Shown here piece after piece: positions 18,929 through 27,854 of a stretch of DNA of 64,000 nucleotides. The DNA lies in contig CAXVYS010000031.1 of assembly GCA_963422675.2 (NCBI GenBank), positions 23,278 to 87,277 on the forward strand. The letters run 5' to 3'. The stretch comes from UBA4416 sp963422675 (lineage in GTDB: Bacteria; Bacteroidota; Bacteroidia; B-17B0; Aurantibacillaceae). The position numbers and the translations under genes were made by a program. The notes below the pieces were generated by a model that saw only the letters and a list, made by a program, of their open reading frames with translations, searched no databases and was not told the origin of the DNA. How positions within the stretch are numbered: the stretch's first letter is position 1; each line of letters starts with the position of its first letter.

Positions 18929-19348
18929 ATGGCAGATCAGCTCCAAAATAATACAGGTAATAAGAAATACTTGAAAAATGACTACATGGAAATGTGGATC
19001 GAAAATGGAATTATTTATGGGATTTATCTCCCTAACACCGTAGTTACTTTGGCTGCGGCGAAACAATGCGTTGAAGACCGTTTGAAAATAGCCGATGGAA
19101 TAAGCTATCCTTCCTTAGTTGATTTGCAAAATGTTGCCGGTGAAGAGAAGGAAGCGAGGGAATATTATAGCAGTGTTGAAGGGACAAGGAATTTAATTGC
19201 CGGGGCTTTTTTAGTTAAAACGTATCTTCCGGCATTATTGGCAAATATTTATCTTACGTTAAATAAACCAAGAGTGCCCGCACGTCTTTTTAAGCACAAG
19301 GAAAATGCGGTTAGGTGGTTGGAGCTCTTTAAAAACCAGTTAAATTAA
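18929..19348 (+). CDS. STAS/SpoIIAA-like small protein (DUF7793-type)
   Basis: 139 residues from ATG 18929. The first 19 codons of the longer frame (18872) overlap the divergent gene and are unlikely to be translated. The pattern MWIENGIIYGIYLPNTVVTL, AAKQCVEDRLKIADGISYPS, LVDLQNV, then AGAFLV and LNKPRVPARLF and a C-terminal ENAVRWLE, fits a Bacteroidota family of STAS/SpoIIAA-like single-domain proteins. They are probably cytosolic; a partner switch is plausible but unproven. It is divergently paired with the PLP/acyltransferase fusion across a 50-bp gap, so the two may share regulation. Confidence 0.7.
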   Translation: MADQLQNNTGNKKYLKNDYMEMWIENGIIYGIYLPNTVVTLAAAKQCVEDRLKIADGISYPSLVDLQNVAGEEKEAREYYSSVEGTRNLIAGAFLVKTYLPALLANIYLTLNKPRVPARLFKHKENAVRWLELFKNQLN

Positions 19349-19377
19349 TTAATGTTATGGAGTAGGACGAATTTGTT

Positions 19378-21786
19378 TTATAATTTAACCTGCAGGGTTA
19401 CGTAAAAATTTCTTGGATCAGAGGGTAAAATACCGGGCCCTGGATAGCCTTCAGCCCTTCTCGTAAAATATATTTCACTCATGAAATTATTTACACCAGC
19501 CGATAGGTTTAAAAATTTATAGGTGTATTGTGCAGATATATCACAGATGGTATAAGCAGGAATTATACCGGTGATGGCATTGGTACTGAACTTAGAATTT
19601 GTGGCATCTGAATATTGTTCGGCAGTATATGCTCCTTGTACAGTTGTACTGAATTGTTTGTATTTATACGTGAAGCCGCTTCTGAAAATAGTTTGAGGAA
19701 CAAATTCAACCAGTTTGTTTTTAAAGCCACTTTGCTTACTATCAATATAACGGGCATCGGTATAAGAAGCGTTAATAAAATAACTTAGTTTACGTTTGGC
19801 GTGTTTGTTGAAAAGCTTAAACAAATCGATCTCTGCAAAACATTCGGCGCCGATATTTCTACTGTCTGAAATATTGGTTCGGTATCGGTATAAAACGTAG
19901 GTAGAGCTGTCTACCTGCAATACAGTGCCTATACGGTTGTTATAACGCAAATAATAAAGACTGAAATCGATGTACAGCAAATTTTTAAGACTCACCCGTA
20001 CTCCGCCGTCTGTAGTATAACCGGTTTCATCTTTTAAATTATTATCCACTTTAAAATTCGGATTCACAATACGCATATCATTAAAGTTAATGGAACGGTA
20101 ATTCTGACTAAAATTTGCATACAGTTCAACGGAAGAGGTTGGTTTGTATAATAAACCCAAACCTCCCAATACAAAGCTTCTCGTACTGTTTCTACTGTCA
20201 GTATGTTTAATATCGAGGATTGTATTTCCGGCCAGATCTTTATTGGTTTCTCTGTAATAGCCGGCAGATGCGGTATTAATATATTCAAACCGAACGCCCG
20301 GAGTTAAACTTATTTTTTTTGTCAATTGAAAAATATTTTCCGAAAAAACGGCGATGTTCTTACTCGGAAATAAGTAAGAACTGTGTTCCAGATTATCGGG
20401 ATGCAGGAAATTAAAATTCGCTTTTGAAGTTGTATCACCCAACCCTTGTTGCCGGAATGTTTGACCCTGGTAATACCTTGCACCTACTAAAAAAGTAGAG
20501 GTATTGTTAAGTAAACTATACTGATGTAGTAACCGGAGTTCGGAACCGAAATTTTTATATTGATCACCTAAAATATCTCTTTCTGCCAGAGGATCGGCAC
20601 GGTTTATTTGTCCTAAAATGCCCACCGTAATACGTTCGGCCATTAACCCGAAATTAAGCCAGTTTAATTTTGTGGAAGGTGTTATTTTCCAATCTAAGCT
20701 TAAGGATGCAAGGTTCCAGTTAACCTTGAACCAGTTTCTGTTTCTGATACTTTGCTGTGGATCTTTCTCAAATAAATTATCGGTTAAACCGCCCGGTTGG
20801 TGCGCCAGATAAGTCATGTAAGTATACTCGCCTGTAATTTTTACGGAATTGGATACCTGGTAACTTACTCCGGCAAAGGCATTGTGTGTTTTAAATTCTG
20901 AATTTCTTCGCCAACCGTTGCCTTCTTTGTATTGATAAAAAGTATAATAATTTATTTTTTTGACGGTACCACCAATGCTGTTGAATGAATTGAATAAGCC
21001 AAAGGAGCCATAGGTTTGGCGGGAGGTAAGCTGTATTTTTTTTGTTTCCGGACCTTTTTTAAACTTAAAATTGATAAAACCTCCAAATTGTGTTCCGTAC
21101 TGCAAGCTCGCTGCACCGCGGATAATCTCAATTCGATCTAAAGCTTCGGTAGCCGGTGTATAGTAGCTTTCAGGATAACCTAAAGCATCGGCACTGATAT
21201 CATAACCGTTTTGGCGTGTATTAAAATTTGATACACGGTTTGGATTCAGTCCTCTTCCGCCTATTCCTAATTGAATCCCCGAGCCGTCATTCTCAAAAAT
21301 ATTAATCCCTGCTACTTTAGCAAAAATCTGCCGTGAGTTATTGGTTGCCAGGTTAGCGTTGATGTCGTTCAACGAAATCACTTCACTTTTTTTTCCGGCG
21401 TAGATAGCGGTACCTTCTACGTTTAATAATTTTCCAATTCCGAATGTATTTTCTTTTTGAGATTCAATCACTACTTCATTCAGTGTGGTGGAAATCGAAT
21501 CGAGCTGGATCAGGACAGACATATCTGCTTTTACCACCAATTTTTCGGTATGTTTTTTATAGCCGGGTAAAAAAATCGTGAGGTTTAAAGAACCTGCTTT
21601 TACATGCTCTAACCTAAATTTACCTGCCGCATCTGTTTCTGCTTTTTGATTATGAGAGGTAACAGAGGCTTTCACCGCGGCTGCACCGGAAGGAACAAAG
21701 ACGGTTCCTTCTATGGTAAATTCCTGGCAAATTAATCGGCTTGCTGTTAAAATGAATAAGAAGAATATAGTGTATTTGTTGAACAT
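19378..21786 (-). CDS. TonB-dependent outer membrane receptor (FecA-like)
   Basis: 802 residues. Signal peptide (IFFLFILTASRLICQ), a carboxypeptidase-regulatory-like beta domain (about 22-100), a plug domain (about 115-240, with IFAKVAGINIFENDGSG, LGIGGRGLNPNR and IEIIRGAASLQYGTQFGG) and a barrel to the C-terminus (ending RNFYVTLQVKL). The plug sequence resembles ferric-dicitrate (FecA)-type receptors. It overlaps the HTTM gene by 1 bp and ends the DUF4856-imelysin-HTTM cluster. Clusters of imelysin, HTTM and TonB receptor are usually linked to iron or other metal uptake; the ligand is not readable here. Confidence 0.9.
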   Translation of the reverse strand: MFNKYTIFFLFILTASRLICQEFTIEGTVFVPSGAAAVKASVTSHNQKAETDAAGKFRLEHVKAGSLNLTIFLPGYKKHTEKLVVKADMSVLIQLDSISTTLNEVVIESQKENTFGIGKLLNVEGTAIYAGKKSEVISLNDINANLATNNSRQIFAKVAGINIFENDGSGIQLGIGGRGLNPNRVSNFNTRQNGYDISADALGYPESYYTPATEALDRIEIIRGAASLQYGTQFGGFINFKFKKGPETKKIQLTSRQTYGSFGLFNSFNSIGGTVKKINYYTFYQYKEGNGWRRNSEFKTHNAFAGVSYQVSNSVKITGEYTYMTYLAHQPGGLTDNLFEKDPQQSIRNRNWFKVNWNLASLSLDWKITPSTKLNWLNFGLMAERITVGILGQINRADPLAERDILGDQYKNFGSELRLLHQYSLLNNTSTFLVGARYYQGQTFRQQGLGDTTSKANFNFLHPDNLEHSSYLFPSKNIAVFSENIFQLTKKISLTPGVRFEYINTASAGYYRETNKDLAGNTILDIKHTDSRNSTRSFVLGGLGLLYKPTSSVELYANFSQNYRSINFNDMRIVNPNFKVDNNLKDETGYTTDGGVRVSLKNLLYIDFSLYYLRYNNRIGTVLQVDSSTYVLYRYRTNISDSRNIGAECFAEIDLFKLFNKHAKRKLSYFINASYTDARYIDSKQSGFKNKLVEFVPQTIFRSGFTYKYKQFSTTVQGAYTAEQYSDATNSKFSTNAITGIIPAYTICDISAQYTYKFLNLSAGVNNFMSEIYFTRRAEGYPGPGILPSDPRNFYVTLQVKL

Positions 21787-23165
21787 TAGTTATCCGGTGT
21801 CAAAGGAAGAATCCAGTTGGTTTGATGATCATTAGTATCTGCGCTGAGGTCAGTATGTTTGTCAATCATTAACCGGCTTGCTCTTCCGTTAAGAGTGACA
21901 TATGCTTCTGCTACTATTTCTATATTGTTAAAGCCTTGTTTTTTATAATAGTCTTTTAAAAACCGTGCGTATTGCACCATCATGTCGGGTTGTGTAGACA
22001 TCATTTTTTCCTGCATCGGCGTTAAATGATCGCGATTACTGATTTCTATTTCCTTACCGGTTGATTTATCTCTTACATAAAAAAAGGCAGTACCTGCTTT
22101 TTCCATCAGCATCACCCGCCACGAAAAACGATAGCCTTGTTCTGTCCAATACAAATTGCCTGGATATAGCAAATATCTAAACGGAACAACGATCTGAATA
22201 AAAAAATGAATCAGCATCACACTCACCAGCACTTTTTTATAGCTTCGGGAAGGAATGTAAGTGGCAGGTAGTTCTTCCGTTTTTTTAATCTTTAAAAGAG
22301 ATTTTATGGTCGTGATTATTTTAAGATGAGCGGGTTCACTAAAGAATATGGTAGTTAAGGCGATCATGATATAAGGGAACATTCCGATATTAAAGAACAA
22401 CGACGTTGCTAAATGAAAAAGGATCACAAAAAAGTAAGCAGGTTTTATAAATCGTGGAATAAATAATAAAACAGGAATGGCCAGATCGTATACACAACTG
22501 AACCAGCTGAAAAAATAAGCTACCCATTCTTTCGTTAGTAAACCACCAATAACAGGCATTTCGCTATGAGCGGGAAGCCATATTCTCAGCGGTTGTGCAT
22601 TCAACAGCCAATCGGGATTGATTTTAGCGAGTCCGGCAAAAAAATAAACAATAAATACTTGTAGTTTAATAATCAGGATAAAATAGTTTGGTGTATAGGT
22701 GGCCGCCATATTTTTATTCAGAAAACTGTCGACAGAAAAATAACGATGTGCCGGTAAAAAAATAAGTAAAAAGCTGATGATGCTGATAAAGTAGTAATGA
22801 TTCAAATAATTGGTTTTATCAATCAGTTCAACATATGTAAAGGCGATAAAGAAAAGTATGGAAGCAAAACGGTATAAAAAACCTAAGGCAATACATAAGG
22901 CGCATAGGGCCATGAAAATAAACACAGCGTACATGCTTGTTTCACCTAAGGGCTTTACCCATTCGAAGCCTGCATACGGAAAAAATAATTCAGGTTTTAC
23001 GTACATGCTGTACACCCAATCATGCGCTATAAAGCGGACAATCGATACAAGCATTAATATGCCAAAGGCTATTCTAAAAACGGCCAATGGTGCAAGATGT
23101 ACCGGTTTTAAGATATATGAACGAAGAGAACTAGTCACCGTCACCGTCCTGATAAGTAATAACAA
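21786..23165 (-). CDS. HTTM-domain membrane protein (vitamin K gamma-carboxylase-like)
   Basis: 459 residues with about seven to eight membrane segments in the first 300 residues. Family features are LAPLAVFRIAFGILMLVSIV, YSMYVKPELFFPYAGFEWV, VELIDKTNYLNHYYFISIIS and LLIFLPAHRYFSVD. The C-terminal part is soluble (WRVMLMEKAGTAFFYVRDK). HTTM proteins are homologous to the membrane domain of gamma-glutamyl carboxylase; bacterial functions are largely unknown. The chosen start overlaps the imelysin gene by 35 bp, which is long, so initiation may be slightly downstream at a non-ATG codon. Translational coupling to imelysin is likely. Confidence 0.85.
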   Translation of the reverse strand: MLLLIRTVTVTSSLRSYILKPVHLAPLAVFRIAFGILMLVSIVRFIAHDWVYSMYVKPELFFPYAGFEWVKPLGETSMYAVFIFMALCALCIALGFLYRFASILFFIAFTYVELIDKTNYLNHYYFISIISFLLIFLPAHRYFSVDSFLNKNMAATYTPNYFILIIKLQVFIVYFFAGLAKINPDWLLNAQPLRIWLPAHSEMPVIGGLLTKEWVAYFFSWFSCVYDLAIPVLLFIPRFIKPAYFFVILFHLATSLFFNIGMFPYIMIALTTIFFSEPAHLKIITTIKSLLKIKKTEELPATYIPSRSYKKVLVSVMLIHFFIQIVVPFRYLLYPGNLYWTEQGYRFSWRVMLMEKAGTAFFYVRDKSTGKEIEISNRDHLTPMQEKMMSTQPDMMVQYARFLKDYYKKQGFNNIEIVAEAYVTLNGRASRLMIDKHTDLSADTNDHQTNWILPLTPDN

Positions 23166-24246
23166 TACCCAGGGCAGAGGGCATGTCTGTTTTTAGTAAC
23201 ACTAATAATTTCACAATTTCTATGTAAGCAGCATCAACAGTTGCCGGATTGTTAACGATGGTAAGTGACATAGGTTCGGAAACTAATGCCAGTTTAGTTT
23301 TTGCAATGCTGAACTGATTTTTGATAGCATCGTTCAATGTTCCCGAGGTGTGTTGTATTTTCAGCGCATCTAAATAATCATCGAGGCCTAAGCCGTTAGT
23401 TCCTTGTATGGAGTGCCCGCTGTATACATCTTCAATATTTTGCAAACATTCTTTCGCTAAACGAACAGAATAGGTGTTAGCGTAATAGGCTTCTGTTTTT
23501 TCAGGATAAGTAACCCCCATCGATTTTTTTCCTAAAGGAATCCCGATCTTACCATTCTTTAAAAGATCTACTTCAAAATTTAATTGGTTAACCAATAAGC
23601 CTAAGGAGCTCCCTATTTCCGAACCTTTTGAGTTTATAAACGTAGAGCGGTAGCTGTTATTCCAGGTATTAAGAACTGTGTTGAGTTTTGTTTGCATTTC
23701 ATTTAAACAATCACCCACATATTTAACTCTGTTTGCCGATCCGTTAAATAAACTTACAATTTGTGCATCTGAATTGTTTTTACCGTATACTAAATAATCG
23801 ATCGCTGGAAATCCTTTGGCATCAATATTGGCCGCAATAGCAAAATCATAGACGCCACTTGCAATATTTGTATTTATTTGGGTTGTATCAGTAGGATATG
23901 TATTAAAATTAGCGCGGATTACTTCTGTCTCAGCTGGCCCGTACTCTGATGTGGAAATGTGTTGAAGTTTAATATAAGCAACGTTTAATTTTTGACGAAC
24001 CACTAATAAATTGGCTTCTGTCTTAGTTTGAACGAAGGTCGTGTAAGTAGTTGCTAAAGAGTCAAGTGCTGTTTTTGCTGACTGGTAATTCGGGATAATC
24101 AACGCATCTGCATAATTTGTAAGCATGGCACTTTTGTCAAAAGCCGCGTCAGCCTGAGCTTCCTCGCCCGGACTCTTTTTTTTCTTACAATCTGTTAAGC
24201 TTATTGCAATACATAAGGCGCATAATAATAGTACGGTATTTTTCAT
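23131..24246 (-). CDS. imelysin-family lipoprotein (M75-like)
   Basis: 371 residues. Lipobox SLTDC with Cys20 followed by lysines predicts an envelope lipoprotein. The helical imelysin fold is indicated by the conserved KGFPAIDYLVYG (144-155) and GxSLGLLVNQLNFEVDLLKNG later. The canonical GxHxxE motif reads G145-F-P147-A-I-D150, so His and Glu are replaced, as in many Bacteroidota imelysins that are not proteases. Such proteins (IrpA-like) bind or help take up iron. It has its own upstream gap with a terminator (24392-24424) and a putative operator (24333-24350), then overlaps the HTTM gene. Confidence 0.85.
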   Translation of the reverse strand: MKNTVLLLCALCIAISLTDCKKKKSPGEEAQADAAFDKSAMLTNYADALIIPNYQSAKTALDSLATTYTTFVQTKTEANLLVVRQKLNVAYIKLQHISTSEYGPAETEVIRANFNTYPTDTTQINTNIASGVYDFAIAANIDAKGFPAIDYLVYGKNNSDAQIVSLFNGSANRVKYVGDCLNEMQTKLNTVLNTWNNSYRSTFINSKGSEIGSSLGLLVNQLNFEVDLLKNGKIGIPLGKKSMGVTYPEKTEAYYANTYSVRLAKECLQNIEDVYSGHSIQGTNGLGLDDYLDALKIQHTSGTLNDAIKNQFSIAKTKLALVSEPMSLTIVNNPATVDAAYIEIVKLLVLLKTDMPSALGIVITYQDGDGD

Positions 24247-24332
24247 TTTTTATAATGATCTCTCTAAATGATCCTGATCTTAAAAGCTTTAATTAACAGC
24301 CTGCAAATTAGCATTATACACGCTATTTACGA

Positions 24333-24350
24333 ATACCATAAAAAAGGTAT
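24333..24350. promoter_or_regulatory. putative operator upstream of imelysin
   Basis: ATACC (24333-24337) and GGTAT (24346-24350) are perfect 5-bp arms around an A-rich 8-nt spacer (ATAAAAAA). A -7-like CTAATTTG lies on the minus strand with its G at 24304, 37.5 bp from the repeat centre. The same arrangement occurs upstream of DUF4856 (25653-25670). Confidence 0.45.
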
Positions 24351-24391
24351 AATACCACGTTTTCTGCTTGTAAACGGTAGGTGTTTAAATC

Positions 24392-24424
24392 AAAAAAACA
24401 CCCGGGTTATCCGGATGTTTTTTT
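24392..24424 (-). terminator. intrinsic terminator after DUF4856
   Basis: CCGG (24402-24405) pairs with CCGG (24411-24414) over a 5-nt loop. The stem extends through one mismatch into ACA/TGT and seven A-T pairs. On the minus strand the stem is followed by a T-run (complement of 24392-24398). It lies 19 bp past the DUF4856 stop, so imelysin probably needs its own promoter. Confidence 0.7.
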
Positions 24425-24442
24425 ATAATTTTTAAATTACCG

Positions 24443-25582
24443 TTATGGAATTGTATTTGGATCTAAACTGAAAATAGTAGCCAATGTACTTATTGCATTA
24501 TCTAAATTTGTAGTAGTTACATTATACAGGTTTGTTCCGATATACCCTTGTAATTGTGCTATTTGTGTAGATGTAATTGTTTTAGACGGGTTATAAACGA
24601 AGCCGTTAATAAAGCCGATTCCTTCAGACAGGTTATGGTGACGGTCTGCCGCTTTTGTAAAGTTTGTTTTAGCACCTTTCATGTAAGAGATACATTTTGC
24701 GGCAGCTACTTTTTCCCAGGTTTTAATAACGATGTCGCGCGCAGCATCACGTCTTGCATTGTCTTTATTACTGATAGCAGCACGTCCCTTTAAAAAGGCA
24801 TTCATAATGGTAGCGTTACATCCTATAGCTACGTTAACCGAATTACAGTAGCTTCCCCAGTTTTTAAGTCCTGTTAAATTTGTAGGGAAATCAACCGGTA
24901 CACCAAAATAACCGAAAGCTTCATCCCATGCTTTTTCCTGTGCTGTAATACCGTTTACTAATGTTGTATTATCGAAAGAATTAATATTAGTAAGTGCCGT
25001 GGTTGCCTGGTAGTAAAATACACCACCCATAACACCTTTTTCAGTTTGTTCTTTATATTCTAAACCGTTGGCATCTACTAAAATAGCTCTTACAGTAGCA
25101 GATTCATTTAGCTTACCGGCTACCCCGCTTGATGCTGTTTGAGCAGTAGGAGTGGTTGCCGAAAAAATACTTGCGTTAGCAGCACTGCTGTAGCTTGCAT
25201 CTATATCAACCGGTAAACCATAAGCTGTTCCCGTTTGGTCTTTTAATTGGATTCCGCTTGAATTTAAAGATGCATCTGCAAATCGTGAACCTACATTAGC
25301 ATAAAGGTCTTTTAATTTTTGAGCATCTAAAACCGGTTGTGTAGTTTGTGTGGTTGTATGAGCTGTTTTTAAATAACCTGTCAGTTCTGCTAACATGGCA
25401 ATACGTTGTGTAGAGCTTGTGAAATTTGCAGATGTAAAATTATAAGTTGTGGGAACGTTATAACTTGGTGCAGTAACTACAGGATCAGGGGTTACTTCCT
25501 CCTTTTTGTCTTTTTTACAAGATGCCATTAAAGCAACTATGGATAAGCCTAATAATAACGATTTGTTAAGCGATAATTTCAT
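24443..25582 (-). CDS. DUF4856-family lipoprotein
   Basis: 379 residues. Lipobox ALMASC with Cys22, then KKDKKEE, gives an envelope lipoprotein. After a proline-rich linker the family core starts (YNVPTTYNFTSANFTSSTQR, IAMLAELTGYLKTAHT). Later parts include KEQTEKGVMGGVFYYQATTA, WDEAFGYFGVPVDFPTN and RHHNLSEGIGFINGFVYNP. DUF4856 proteins commonly sit beside imelysin, HTTM and TonB receptor genes in Bacteroidota, as here, and probably take part in metal acquisition. It is the first gene of the cluster, with a good -7 element (TATGTTTG) 40 bp upstream. Confidence 0.9.
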   Translation of the reverse strand: MKLSLNKSLLLGLSIVALMASCKKDKKEEVTPDPVVTAPSYNVPTTYNFTSANFTSSTQRIAMLAELTGYLKTAHTTTQTTQPVLDAQKLKDLYANVGSRFADASLNSSGIQLKDQTGTAYGLPVDIDASYSSAANASIFSATTPTAQTASSGVAGKLNESATVRAILVDANGLEYKEQTEKGVMGGVFYYQATTALTNINSFDNTTLVNGITAQEKAWDEAFGYFGVPVDFPTNLTGLKNWGSYCNSVNVAIGCNATIMNAFLKGRAAISNKDNARRDAARDIVIKTWEKVAAAKCISYMKGAKTNFTKAADRHHNLSEGIGFINGFVYNPSKTITSTQIAQLQGYIGTNLYNVTTTNLDNAISTLATIFSLDPNTIP

Positions 25583-25622
25583 AATTTTTATTTGTTGTTT
25601 AGAATGATTTTAAATTACGTCG

Positions 25623-25670
25623 CAAACATATCTGATTATTTTTGAAAAAAGAATACCGTAAAAATAGTAT
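25623..25670 (-). promoter_or_regulatory. promoter and putative operator of DUF4856
   Basis: On the minus strand TATGTTTG (25630-25623) is a perfect Bacteroidota -7 element. ATACC (25653-25657) and AGTAT (25666-25670) flank an 8-nt A-rich spacer (GTAAAAAT), centred 38.5 bp upstream of the -7 G. The operator near imelysin shares GAATACC, TAAAAA and GTAT in the same register. Confidence 0.5.
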
Positions 25671-25872
25671 ATTGATGTTAAAAGTGCGCTGCACCTGGAA
25701 ACGAATGGCTCTGTAATAAGTATAGGTATTGGAGGATCTGCTAACAAAACAGGTTCATCAAAGAAGAATGGGGTTTAAGCAGATATTTACACACCTGCCA
25801 AATTTGTACAACAAAAGAAACGCTCATTTCTGAAAGGCTTTTCGATTAGGTCACCCAATATTGTTACTTGTT

Positions 25873-25912
25873 GATTTGTACCCCATATGGGATTTGAACC
25901 CATATGTTCGCG
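25873..25912 (-). other. tRNA 3'-end-like sequence without a complete tRNA
   Basis: On the minus strand ATGGG-TTCAAAT-CCCAT forms a perfect T-arm (5-bp stem, 7-nt TTC loop), followed by ATGGGGTA as a possible acceptor 3' strand. No matching acceptor 5' strand, D-arm or anticodon arm is found upstream, so it is not an intact tRNA. It may be a remnant or an old integration site. The rest of the 550-bp gap 25583-26132 holds the DUF4856 promoter and nothing else I can support. Confidence 0.3.
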
Positions 25913-26132
25913 AAAATACAAAATTTTAGGTACTTCGTGTTGCTTTCGAATCGCGGCAAATTCATCCATCTCCAGGCAAATTTCAACAAATGGAGTTAAA
26001 AATCACACATTACTATTGCACACTTTATCTGTGTCTTAAAGGTGTAACCACTTTTAATAATGATAAGTATAGGTTTGAAAGTTATACGTATAGAATTTTG
26101 AGATTTGATAAAAAAGAAGTTATATGTACTTA

Positions 26133-26537
26133 CTATTTGGGGTGGATACGTAGGTTACATTCATTATCAAAATATACTTCGCAGATATCTGTCTCTATAG
26201 TCAGCATTATTTTGCAATTATAAAAGCCGGAGCACGGAACCTTAGTTCTTAAAGAATTAGTCCTGAAGAATTGTTTAAATGATGTTATTAGTGATGTTTC
26301 GTCCAGATAAAAGAATTCGGCGTTACCTTTTATCAATGTATTTTTAATGGGGTTCCTCAGCGTATCCAATACATAAATGTCTAGATAATTATCACATCCA
26401 GCTAATTCAATGTTATATTTTCCTGAACTTTTAATCGTACAGGTATTTGGCTCACATTTCGAATTTTGTGCCTTTAAAGAACCTGAAATAAAAATAAAGA
26501 AACCAATCATAAAGAAGATACTAAAAATTGTTTTCAT
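26133..26537 (-). CDS. small secreted cysteine-containing protein (134 aa)
   Basis: Start chosen at 26537: it begins MKTIFSIFFMIGFFIFISGS and SLKAQ, a clear signal peptide, and a promoter with an FNR-like site (26589-26654) lies inside the longer upstream frame. The mature protein has seven cysteines or so, with CEPNTCTIKSSGKYNIELAG resembling the start of a small heavy-metal- or Ig-like beta domain. I do not recognise the family. The promoter places it in the low-oxygen regulon, divergent from a universal stress protein. Confidence 0.7.
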   Translation of the reverse strand: MKTIFSIFFMIGFFIFISGSLKAQNSKCEPNTCTIKSSGKYNIELAGCDNYLDIYVLDTLRNPIKNTLIKGNAEFFYLDETSLITSFKQFFRTNSLRTKVPCSGFYNCKIMLTIETDICEVYFDNECNLRIHPK

Positions 26538-26588
26538 GTTAAAATATTTAATGGTGTTTTCCTTTTCTCTTAATTCTCTTTGATAACT

Positions 26589-26654
26589 CAAAAGTATATT
26601 ATCGGAGAAACAATTTTTATAATCGGGCTCATATAAGGATATGATTTTTATCAC
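26589..26654 (-). promoter_or_regulatory. FNR-like class I promoter of the 26.5-kb secreted protein
   Basis: -7 element TACTTTTG on the minus strand (26596-26589). Inverted repeat TGATTTTTATCA (26642-26653) is centred at 26647.5, exactly 58.5 bp from the -7 G. This matches the class I spacing of the other promoters in the island. Confidence 0.7.
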
Positions 26655-26730
26655 CTTAAGCTATTCGAGCGCTTCAAACAGGTTATAAAATATATCTTAA
26701 CAAGCCTAATATAGTTTCATAGATCGCTTT

Positions 26731-26796
26731 ATGATAAATCTCATGTAAGGTATTGATCAAATACATATGGTCTTTCTTAGTATTGTAGGTACTTTG
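26731..26796 (+). promoter_or_regulatory. FNR-like class I promoter of the first universal stress gene
   Basis: ATGATAAATCTCAT (26731-26744) is centred at 26737.5, 58.5 bp before the G of GTACTTTG (26789-26796), a -7 element with a poor TA half. A half-site TTGAT (26753-26757) falls where a class II site would be. The leader to the start at 26908 would be about 105 nt. Confidence 0.5.
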
Positions 26797-26907
26797 GATT
26801 GTAGATACTTCACAAAGCCATTTTTCAGAAAGATATTATAATCATCACGCATTTGTATTATTATAAAACTATTCAGGAAAATATAGACTATTTAAACCAA
26901 AAATCAC

Positions 26908-27729
26908 ATGAAAACAATTCTTTTAGCCACCGACTTTTCACCGGCCGCCACTAATGCTCTAATATATGGTGCGGGCATTATAAAGCATTTGGATCTTAAT
27001 GTAGTACTTATACATGTCGTAACACCTCCTTTAGGACGCTATGATACACTTACTCCTAAAGCAGTAATTGAAGAAGTGAAAAGAGCTTCGTTTATGACAC
27101 TGGATGAAAATAAAAATTTATTAATAGATCAAATAGGATATGATCCCGGAATAAAAACGGAGGTGGAAGTTGGTCGTGCGGATGACGCGATACGAAGCAT
27201 GGCACATAAATACAAGGCTGATCTTGTTGTTATAGGTATAATAGGAGAATCGGGAACGGCAAAAAGAAAATCAATTGGAAGTAATACGTTAAAATTGGCG
27301 CATACCCTGGAAGCCCCCCTTTTGGTCATTCCGGAAGATATAACCTATCGTAACATCCATCGAATATCTTTTGCCTGTAATCCTGAAGAAATTGAGGGTG
27401 ATGCTTTCCGATATATTATTGAAACATTTTGTGAAACGTTTAATGCATGGTTGGAAGTTGTACATATTAAAACAAACCTAAGAAAAACAATAAAATCCCT
27501 TGTCGCAAGTTCTATGATGGAGCAAATTATAGAAAAAGTAGATCACACCGTTGTCACTTTATTTGATCTAGATCCGGCAAATGCTTTGAAAGACTATTTT
27601 GCATATAACAAAACCGATCTCATTATTATGAATTCCAAAGAACATACTCTTTTTGAAAGGCTCTTTGGCCAAAGCGTGAGCCATGAACTTATTTTTGCAC
27701 TCAAAGTGCCTATGCTGATTATTCATTAA
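26908..27729 (+). CDS. universal stress protein, two UspA domains
   Basis: 273 residues made of two UspA-like domains. The first (about 1-145) starts MKTILLATDFSPAATNALIY and ends with the nucleotide-binding-type region GIIGESGTAKRKSIGSNTLK followed by APLLVIP. The second (about 150-273) ends ERLFGQSVSHELIFALKVPM. Tandem UspA proteins in Bacteroidota are typically induced by low oxygen or stress. It is first in a plus-strand run with a 50-residue Pro/Glu-rich protein and a nitroreductase. The FNR-like promoter upstream supports low-oxygen control. Confidence 0.9.
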   Translation: MKTILLATDFSPAATNALIYGAGIIKHLDLNVVLIHVVTPPLGRYDTLTPKAVIEEVKRASFMTLDENKNLLIDQIGYDPGIKTEVEVGRADDAIRSMAHKYKADLVVIGIIGESGTAKRKSIGSNTLKLAHTLEAPLLVIPEDITYRNIHRISFACNPEEIEGDAFRYIIETFCETFNAWLEVVHIKTNLRKTIKSLVASSMMEQIIEKVDHTVVTLFDLDPANALKDYFAYNKTDLIIMNSKEHTLFERLFGQSVSHELIFALKVPMLIIH

Positions 27730-27854
27730 GGTAGCGTGTGGGAAATCAATTTGGAACGTATTGCATTTTAAAGATGCTCATGCGTGAATTACTGGTTTAA
27801 TCCCTTATCAAATCAGTTATAGAATCAAATTTTTAAGAATAAAATCGGACAGAT

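Noticed and set aside
25787..26223. Two short frames (60 aa minus, 77 aa plus) in the 550-bp gap
   Set aside because: The first reads through the tRNA-like T-arm; the second overlaps the secreted-protein gene on the other strand. Neither resembles a protein family.
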